From: Galerina marginata
Lineage: Eukaryota > Basidiomycota > Agaricomycetes > Agaricales > Galerinaceae
Length of the DNA: 64,000 nucleotides
Reading direction: 5' to 3'
NCBI GenBank assembly: GCA_023014335.1
Contig: JAECYW010000005.1
Coordinates: 3,782,001-3,846,000, forward strand
Positions 57,054 to 64,000 of the stretch are shown here, one piece after another; position 1 is the stretch's first letter, and every line of letters starts with the position of its first letter. The translations under genes and the position numbers were made by a program. Below the pieces are notes generated by a model. That model was not told the DNA's origin. It saw only the letters and a program-made list of their open reading frames with translations, and ran no database searches.

Positions 57054-58793
57054 TCAAATGTGAGGCAGAAATGATGTCCACTTTACTACCGCCAACGCTT
57101 CTGGAGGGAGGTCCCGAAGTGTAGTAAGTGCTACCACCAACAGGGCTAGTCTTGCCATGATGTAGAGTGGGGCCGCCACAACAATAACAATGATGAAGAA
57201 GCGAGGCAGAATCTCTTTGACTATGAAATTATTCTCCAAGCATTTGGGGAGAAGAGAATCGCGCCCAGAAAACCTCCAAAGAGCACTATATATCCCTGTT
57301 GTCAGGAAGATCACTGGTACACTTGTGATAGTTGCTGAAGAAATGCGCCAGATGTTGGCTTCAATGACCGTTGGGAAGGACAGAAGCCAGCCGACAACAT
57401 GAATGGCACCGAATAAAATACCAACGGAGGGAGAGGAATTGATCGCAGAAATGTCTTCCCAATGGAATTCGGTGTCGAAGCTGTAAGAAGTGTAAAAGAT
57501 TGGGACACCCATTGAACCATTGGCAATGCTCTCATTCTCAAAGAGCTGCACAACCTCCCTTATGCAAGCTTTCAACCCAGTTGCTGGCCAACGATATAAA
57601 ATGCCAGACATGAGCCACCACAATGAGGAATATAAGTCCTGAAACTTGGAGATTTTTGTGCTCTGGTACATTCTCATCGCTGAGGATGGGATCAGATCTT
57701 CACACTCAGTCTCGGTCGCTTGTTAGTTATAATCAAAGAAAATCAACTGATGTAGGATCATTCACAGTCCACGGTGTGGCTTACCTATTGAACTCCCGGT
57801 TGCATTGTTCCACCCGGTTTCACTTCTGGTTGCTGTTGGGGTAAGTTCAAGCTCAGTGAACAGAGATTCTTGTGGGATGTGTGAGATGACTGCTTGATCA
57901 ATGGCTACTCAAAAGGAGGTAAATCGTGTGATGTCTTGGAAAGGGTCAATTCACAAACCATCAGCTTCGACAACTACAAGATCCACCGGAGTATTTTGGC
58001 GTCTAGCAGGCAAGAGGTCGACTCGGATAGCAATCTGGACGTCGAGTGGTTTAAACCACCAATACATATACATGACACCATTGAGGGCAGCAAATGCGAG
58101 TGTTACAAGCTCCAGCTCTGTAATAATCAGTCCCTGGATCCTCCGCGCAATACATTGGCCGATAAACCAGGTTGTTTGGATGACGACGAGTGCCTTCGAG
58201 AGACCGTCGCTTTTGCTTCGGTCTTGAATTTCCTCCTCCGTAGTTCGCGGCATCACTATTTTTTTATTCTTGATGAGTCCTTCCAGTTCATTGGGCTCGA
58301 GTACCCCAATGGGCTTGTCGTTGTCGTACAACATGAAGCCTCCCATCTGAATAAAGTAACCGTGGCTCATTGTCCATCCATATTCTAAACATAAGCATAT
58401 CAGAAGGACCAGACATGAGATCTTGCAATCATACCTACCCTTGTATTTTCTGGCTAATCCTCGAGCTGCTGCCCACTGTTGAGCCGCACAAAATATGATA
58501 AGTTCTGGCGCAATAATGGCCAAGAACATCGTTGCCAACCGCTTCAACACTTTCTTCCATCGCGGTTCCCCCAGAGGTGGGATGTTTGGATGAACCGACA
58601 CCCACGTGCACACGAATATGGTAGCTAGACAGCTCCAGACGATTTCCCATCGTGATCGCGTAACCGGACAAATGCAATCTTGAGGAAGAGCGGGGGCAAT
58701 ATCCGTTTGTCGGGGTAAGATGGCAGAAAGAGGCGCGCCGTCAGCATTCAAGGGGTCATGAAGCAGGTAGAGCGCGGCAAAGATCAATGCCAT
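57054..58793 (-). CDS. Multi-pass membrane protein of unknown function, paralogue 3 (intact)
   Basis: Exons 58793-58439, 58384-57959, 57889-57785 and 57718-57054, all in phase, 516 residues. Start chosen at 58793 by comparison with paralogues 1 and 2 (MALIFAALYLLHD, signal-like); an in-frame ATG six codons upstream (58811) is also possible. Conserved parts: CLATIFVCTWVSVHPNIP, IIAPELIIFCAAQQW, KEYGWTMSHGYFIQMGGF, TTEEEIQDRSKSDGLSKAL, IQTTWFIGQCIARR, ITELELVTLAFAA, YWWFKPLDV, VGILFGAIHVVGW and LALLVVALTTLRDLPPEA. Introns are 54, 69 and 66 nt, at the same places as in the paralogues. Together with paralogue 1 this is an apparently functional copy; role unknown. The 5' side faces repeat R10. Confidence 0.87.
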
Positions 58794-59170
58794 TAAAGTG
58801 ACGGGAAGCAAGTGTGGAGAGTCAACGTATGTTTAGTATATAACTAGAAGACGCGCCGGCGTGGCAGTCTTGTGGCAGGGTGAATGCGTACACGCGAGAC
58901 GCAAACCTCAGTCAAACAATGAGGCTTCATGTGTGCAGACGCGTGTAGAAGTCGTGTTCTCCAGCGCTACGAGTGTTTTTTTAATATGATGAGTATAATG
59001 CGAATGCCGCTGAACGCACAGACCAGTGTATGCCGCATTCAGGTCGTAGGTATCTGAGTCCTGTTTATCAACGCCATATTTCAATTTATCCGTTCTTATG
59101 GCAGCCTCAAAGGGGGCTAGATTACGTATTGATGCCAGACTATATCTTGATGAGCTTTGCCGGTGCGTCT
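58794..59170. promoter_or_regulatory. Divergent 5' region of membrane paralogue 3
   Basis: Holds CGTGTAGAAGTCGTG (58941) and sequences shared with upstream regions of paralogues 1 and 2. No gene. Confidence 0.4.
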
Positions 59171-59518
59171 AGAGATGCAAGAGAAATGAAGGAAAGACGA
59201 AAATTGTCATTTGCTGCCGAAAAGACAGAAACACGCGATGTCATACATCTAAATACGTGCAGAAGCCGCGGCAGGCGCCAGCACTGAGTTGGATGTTGTG
59301 TGATAATGTGAGCACACAGATAAAAGGAAATTATTGTGACGACACACACTAGTTAACGGCGTAGTTGACAGGCTGAAAGAAGCATTTAACTTTAAGTTTG
59401 AGGGATGACTGCTGGCGTGGACGACATTAGTTGAACTGGACTCAAGGCCAGAACACAAGAGATCTATCATAGGCGAAGGCAGAGAGGTTATGGAGTTCCA
59501 CCTTTGCATTTGATTTAT

Positions 59519-59626
59519 GGCTAGATTCGAGTTGGCGAAGTGCGACATCAGAGCAGGACGGAAGCCTGTGTACTCAGAGTACACGGCTCCGCGGCTATGT
59601 CTGAAGGTTCGACCATGAATCTAGCC
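59519..59626 (+). repeat. Hairpin cassette C0 in R10, strongest inner hairpin
   Basis: Outer arms GGCTAGATTC (59519-59528) and GAATCTAGCC (59617-59626). The inner stem is AGCC, a bulged T, GTGTACTC, loop A, then GAGTACACGGCT: 12 base pairs with one bulge. Confidence 0.75.
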
Positions 59627-60064
59627 AAGGTGACACCGCGAGGTCGCCACGAGGTTTACGCGTGGCAGAGAAATGCAGCGCGAGCATGGTATCCCAACCA
59701 CCACTGATAGATCGAATAAAATGGCGAGTAGAATTAGAGCGTGGGTGTACGACGGATTTTGGGAGCCGCAGATTTATCAGGAAGGAAGATGGAGGAGATT
59801 CAAAATACGAGGTTTGTTCGAGTAGACTTCTGGCTGGATCCCTATCTAACGAGGTCAAGACGGCTGCCTATGTAGAGGACATGGCCCCAGCTCCTATTTC
59901 TGAGTTTGCCTGCGGGAGATCCAGCCAGGAAAGACGGTATGAACTACCAATCGACAAGCGGGGTTCCGAGAAATAGATGATCGAACTGCACCATAGCGTT
60001 AAGTTGCTCGTAGGAGGAATTTCGGAAGCTCAAGGATGTTTGAGGCATTTCCGGGTCGATTTTA

Positions 60065-60149
60065 GCTAGGTTTCATGCGCCACTAAGACCAGAATACGGC
60101 AGCAGCCTTCGAAATTTGGGCTTCGATTCCAGTATCTTGGAAACCTAGC
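60065..60149 (+). repeat. Hairpin cassette B in R10
   Basis: Arms GCTAGGTTTC (60065-60074) and GAAACCTAGC (60140-60149), a perfect 10 bp match. The A/T pair in the middle of the arm replaces the G/C pair of R4 (23117-23225). Confidence 0.7.
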
Positions 60150-61329
60150 CAGAGAGGACTTTGAAATTCTAACTCGAAATCGGCGGTTCGAGCGCGATCG
60201 GGAAGGGATAGAAAGACGAACAGATGTCAGAGCGAGCTTATCGCAAGAGCGGGATCGTTGGGGATCGGGGTATCAAGGGTGGGGTCCGCATCGAGTAAGA
60301 GGTCGATCGAGTCGGAGAGAAGAAGATTTGACTAGAGCCACGATTGCGAGAAATTCCGTGGGTAAAGCATGAGCAACGAGACATGGAGTGAGATTTGCAC
60401 TTTGCCAAAAGATACCAGCGCCGCAGTCGCGCAGGAGGACCAGATAGATTTGCGCAGATGAGAGTTGGGCGTAATTGCAGGTCCCAAAGAATCAGCAATA
60501 AACGACCCAACTCGCGGTATCTTCTTAGTCTCTGCGCAGCCATGAGAACGCTGGGCCGTTTCAAGATGCAGTAATTGCGGGGAAAGATGTTGATCGAAAG
60601 TGGTAGTAGGCTATGGCGTGTCGTAGAGGCATGACTAGATGGATAGGACGGTAAGAAATAGAAGATCGGACAGACGATCTTTAAGTACCTGAAGACTCAA
60701 AGACCTGAGCCAGTCGCTCCACCTTCTCGGCGATTTCAGAAAAGGGACGAAGGGGTGCAATGTCAACGGCGAGGTTTGAGTAGTATACAAAGAGGACTGT
60801 TTTAAAGTACAAGTCCAAGTGGAAGGTAGCATTGACGTTTGGAAAGCCTGGCACATTACTTAGCGTTTGATGCGAATTACATTCACCAAGGAAGAAGCGA
60901 AAAGGCCACTCTGAGCTGGGTGGAAATGGTAGGTAGAGGTTCCACTTGAGAGTTCCCGAGCTTCGCTCTTGGTGTAAATGCATCTAGTACTGTGGCAGGC
61001 TAATGTTGTCAGGATGCGCCGGGGAGAGATTGAATGAGCACGAATCAAGGCAAGATCCCCACTGCACTCTCGGAGTCAGTTAATAACACCACGTGATAAA
61101 AGATCCATTTTCTCTGTCACTGCAGTGTTTCGTTTCTCGACGACAACGACGAGCACTGTGACTGAACTATGCTTAGAGCCAGCTTTTCCGCAACGCTAAC
61201 GCGACCGGACATCGTTTGAACGGCACTCATCATTGTCTGGAGTTTTTCTGACCATGAGGAGCAGCAACCGTACACGACCGACCTATTTTGACCCTGACTC
61301 TGGGGTGGGCATTGCAGTGTCCAACCCTG

Positions 61330-61470
61330 TCACTTGTAGTCTCGGACCACCGCCATTGCAAGCGTTCTTAGCTCTGCTAGCAGCAGGCCTGGCTGTACCT
61401 CCTCGCCGTCTTCTTTCTCGCTCTAGCTCCCGTGATCACATAGCGAGCTAAAGCTCCTTTCCGCCCTCTG
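61330..61470 (+). pseudogene. Tetraspanin 5' remnant, copy T11
   Basis: CACTTGTAGTCTCGGACC, GCCATTGCAAGCG and CAGGCCTGGCTGTACCTCC match the segment upstream of T2, T4 and T7. Similarity ends at about 61465, after CTTTCCGCCCTCTG. Confidence 0.55.
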
Positions 61471-62437
61471 CATAACCCACGTCCTAGGCCACACAGGAAG
61501 AGTGTCTGGCCTTGCGACGTGTCGTACCTACCACGATGAGTGCTTCTGGTTCTGAAATCCCCGAGGATACGTCGTTCCGGACTGTAAGTTTTATTCAACC
61601 CTGTTCCAGCTTGGGTCCATATTTCTCACCTTCTATCAATCAGACACCCGCACCCGACTGAAAACCGCGTCAATAACGCACTCTTTCGGTGATTCTTCGA
61701 CTCCGTGCACAGACACGACCAATGCGCCGCCCGCGTTGAGACTGTCGATCTCATTCACCACGCTCTCGCCAGAGAGGTACGGGCTGAACGACAGGAGATT
61801 GATGATGTGGGTGGAATAATGTTGACGAAACGCGTCGGGGAGTTGGATGGAGAAGAGTAGTGGAACTTGGGGCAGATCTGGCAACATTTGAGGCGGATAT
61901 ACGTTGAGAATATCGCGTATGAAGTGTGTTTTATCTTTTCTTGTTTTTCTGGCGCTCAATTTTGTTCGGTTGATCAGTATATGCACTCTCTTTCGAAAAC
62001 GGAGCGCTCGTGGTTCTTTCACCTCTTTGAAACTTAATCTTTACCCTCTCCTGAAGGCTCCTCGCTTGTACGATTAGACGACTTGAAGAAAAAGCGCATT
62101 CAGGAGCTCCTTATATGGAGCGGGGGTTCGATAACTTTTACACCTCAAGTGCCCGAACTTACAACACGTTAGTTGACTTACGATGTTCACATCATGGCCT
62201 GGTTATTGACTGTTCGCTTTATGGTGTGCAGTATGGGCCGGAAGACGGCAAGTCATTTCCTACAGCCCTCAAATCTCTATTCTCAGCCACCTCTCGACGT
62301 AAGCATCACAACCTCGTCCTTATCCCGTACCACACGACCTAACTCCCCGATCCATCCAGCTGGTGCCCAACGCACAGTACTCAGTTTGTCCTTCCTCTCC
62401 AACCTTTCATCTTCGCTCATCTCGTACCCGTTTAAAG
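61471..62437. other. Unassigned region with a minus-strand open frame
   Basis: A 128-codon minus-strand frame at 61636-62022 (contains HIINLLSFSPYLSGESVV and ALVVSVHGVEESPKECV) reads like protein but matches nothing I know and has no confirmed start or splice sites. On the plus strand ATGAGTGCTTCTGG (61535) starts a short frame ending at a GTAAGT donor-like site (61584). Neither can be called a gene with confidence. Confidence 0.3.
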
Positions 62438-62789
62438 CTATGCCTTACAGAGGTCGCCTCAACCCCCTCACCGTCGACATTCTCCAGTACTCTACTGCCG
62501 TTGTGTTCCCCAGGATTGAAAGCGGGTACGAAATTCCTGAAGAGCTCGGTGCGGAAGGCGCGTGCTCAGCAATAGAGGTTCGTCTGATCCTACGAAAGGG
62601 TTGACAACTATGCTGACGATGAGCGGGCATTGTAGTCCATTCCCGTCATCAACATACTGTACACTCCACATCCACTGAGAGTTTCCCTCCTGCCTAACAC
62701 TTTTCATCTCGGTAAGCCCTTCTATTTTCACCTTTCGTCATTCCTAACTATCACCCAAACACCAGAGGCCGTCAACCCAATGGCTCAAG
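62438..62789 (+). CDS. Unassigned spliced gene fragment
   Basis: Three exon-like pieces in phase: 62438-62577 (from MPYRGRLNPLTVDILQYSTA to ACSAIE), 62636-62711 (SIPVINILYTPHPLRVSLLP) and 62766-62789 (AVNPMAQ), with GTTCGT...TGTAG and GTAAGC...CCAG introns of 58 and 54 nt. No family is recognised. The end is unclear: the next phase-compatible acceptor would make a 35 nt intron, and no clear stop follows. It may be a partial or decayed gene. Confidence 0.4.
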
Positions 62790-63095
62790 GTAAAACACGC
62801 GCGACTCAGTTCGCGCTACTTAAGACATCCCCGCGGCCTGCGGACTCGGCAACTGCGGACTGTACGTGCAGCTGCACGCGATGCGAGCTTGCTGGCCAGA
62901 ACGTCATGATGGAGGATTTTGGGCTCAGTAAGTCGGGTTTGATGCCTTTTTTTATCAGAGAAATGGCCCGTTTTGCGAGTGGCGGAACCGTTCGTTTGGC
63001 CGTTGAGTAAGTCATTTCAACCGCCTTTTTTGGTGCCCCGAACTCACTATTTTCGCAGTAACAAGTAATACCTTCTCGAAACCTTGAGACTAACA
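62790..63095. other. Unassigned sequence
   Basis: A plus-strand stretch 62826-62935 can read DIPAACGLGNCGLYVQLHAM and may belong to the preceding fragment. No family assigned. Confidence 0.3.
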
Positions 63096-63144
63096 GACCT
63101 GCCGACTGATTACTTTTATCTTGGAGCATCGGATGTACCTTGCC

Positions 63145-63822
63145 AAGGGGCGACCACCCGAGCATCCGGTGAAATCAACCCACCCCATGAGGTCGTGGGA
63201 ATTCCCACGACCTCATGGGATAGGGTTGTCACGGCTGGTGCAGCGCGTCCTGCACCAACCTGCACACCTTGTAGGACAGGTGCGGCGCTTTCGACCGCTC
63301 TTAGCTGTAGACGCTGTTAACTATGTAGAGTTAAAAGGAAGTTTTCTCTGGGCTCCTTTCCTCGCTGTCGGTATCTCTGAAATATTCCACCTTGGATGCA
63401 TCAAGTTTCAACCTGTATGATGTGTGGGGTGCGCCTTAAGCTTTAAGACTCGTGCTCCTGGTCGAAAAAAAATGGTTACCTATGGTTACCTCAATTCTGC
63501 ATTTTAATACAAGCTCGGAGCAGCGAAGGCGAAGCCAAGAATCAGGTTTCAGCCTTCCATGAACTTTCAATTGGCTTTCCACATACAAATCATACAAAAA
63601 TCACGGCCATTTAGCATCTCAAACAGAGAAAATATCTTCAGCACAAAGCGGTGAGTCGTATGTGAAATCAAGTCTACTCTATGCTGTACATTGGCTGAAC
63701 GCGTCGTGAACGCGTCTGGCGAATATCGGTGTGACGGAATGTGACGGTTGGCTCCTGGCAGAGTATTCCCACGACCTCATGGGGTGGGTTGATTTCACCG
63801 GATGCTCGGGTGGTCGCCCCTT
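63145..63822. mobile_element. 678 bp MITE with 10 bp target duplication (Mutator-like)
   Basis: Terminal inverted repeats of about 58 bp starting AAGGGGCGACCACCCGAGCA at both ends, flanked by identical GTACCTTGCC (63135-63144 and 63823-63832). A 9-11 bp duplication points to the Mutator (MULE) superfamily, although the first bases are not the usual G. No transposase. Inside the left end lies a 36 bp perfect palindrome (63184-63219). Confidence 0.9.
63184..63219. repeat. 36 bp perfect palindrome
   Basis: Arm CCCATGAGGTCGTGGGAA followed immediately by its reverse complement, with GAATTC at the centre. The first arm is the inner end of the element's left terminal repeat; the second arm is an extra inverted copy of that inner part, absent from the right end. 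Confidence 0.95.
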
Positions 63823-64000
63823 GTACCTTGCCCACCTCAAACTCCAGGTCATCTCTGTAGTGCTCGGACGTCGGGAAGATGATCAATATGCCAATTTTAC
63901 ATGTTAATTGTGATCATCTGGAGGGTAAGCATTTTCTTAATTCGTTCTTCTAAAATTACTTATACGTTTTGAATTGCAGATGTCCCTTATGCGATGGATA

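Larger units (their letters stand above)
59170..61330 (+). repeat. Composite hairpin repeat, copy R10
   Basis: C0 59519-59626, cassette A 59832-59926 (GGCTGGATC/GATCCAGCC), cassette B 60065-60149, CCCAACTCGCGGTATCTTCT near 60506, CACCACGTGATAAAA at 61088 (the ACTCG half of the box is lost), then the ACGACAACGACGAGCAC stretch. Confidence 0.8.
63100..64000 (+). pseudogene. 2-oxoadipate/2-oxoglutarate dehydrogenase E1-like relic (runs off the window)
   Basis: The part right of the transposon gives TLPTSNSRSSL, stop, CSDVGKMINMPILHVNCDH and LE, then intron GTAAGC...TGCAG (63925-63979) and DVPYAMD to the window end. This is the thiamine-diphosphate E1 region that in DHTKD1-type proteins reads TTPA..., RSSLYCSD, HVNGD. 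The stop TAG (63858-63860) stands where a Tyr codon is expected. Left of the transposon, 63109-63144 reads LLLSWSIGCTLP, aligning weakly with the NNQLGFTTP part. With the 678 bp element and one target copy left out, the frame runs through without a gap, so the element landed inside an exon. In living enzymes this domain decarboxylates 2-oxoadipate or 2-oxoglutarate in mitochondria. A partial copy; more may lie to the right. Confidence 0.65.

Noticed and set aside
170..61330. Hairpin repeats as an LTR retrotransposon or Helitron
   Set aside because: No long terminal repeats, primer-binding site, reverse transcriptase, integrase or Rep/helicase coding was seen in any copy.

Overview
The window looks like a repeat-rich, gene-poor stretch of a mushroom-forming basidiomycete (Agaricomycete) nuclear genome. 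Real genes are split by many 45-70 nt GT-AG introns. The recognisable families (DUF6534 membrane proteins, a Baeyer-Villiger-type flavin monooxygenase, a basidiomycete-type tetraspanin, a G-protein alpha subunit starting MGCVQS, a basidiomycete hAT transposase) fit that group. All family calls were made by eye from sequence; no search was run.

Layout. Most of the window is one composite block that has been duplicated again and again. The block has three parts: (i) a multi-pass membrane protein gene on the minus strand, present three times (11.6-13.3, 40.5-42.2, 57.1-58.8 kb), copies 1 and 3 open and copy 2 with a one-base frameshift; (ii) about 2-2.5 kb of non-coding repeat to its right, present about ten times, carrying a series of three roughly 85-150 bp inverted-repeat (hairpin) cassettes; (iii) a decayed tetraspanin gene on the plus strand. 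A second decayed multi-exon gene family that I cannot name forms a tandem triplet at 7.7-10.5 kb and is fused to tetraspanin remains at 17.2, 44.4 and 51.6 kb. On the minus strand at 24.6-26.0 kb the 5' half of a G-alpha gene is joined to a tetraspanin 3' end.

The one region with ordinary single-copy genes is 28.6-34.6 kb: a 15-exon flavin monooxygenase (minus strand, reconstructed to 563 codons with every junction in phase) and, divergently, a 14-exon DUF6534 gene with a single phase problem at exon 2/3. The right edge holds the start of a 2-oxoadipate/2-oxoglutarate dehydrogenase E1-like relic, interrupted by a 678 bp transposon with a perfect 10 bp target duplication and by a stop codon.

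Mobile elements: a hAT transposase relic (3.3-6.9 kb) split by about 2.2 kb of other DNA; a hAT-type MITE with an 8 bp duplication (10.88-11.50 kb); two TA-flanked MITEs (15.63-15.92 and 45.48-46.00 kb); and the 678 bp element at 63.1-63.8 kb.

The most interesting signal is the hairpin cassette series. Arms differ between copies, but several changes on one arm are matched by changes on the other, so pairing is kept. Whether this marks a structured RNA, a protein-bound cruciform or a foldback transposon cannot be settled from sequence alone.
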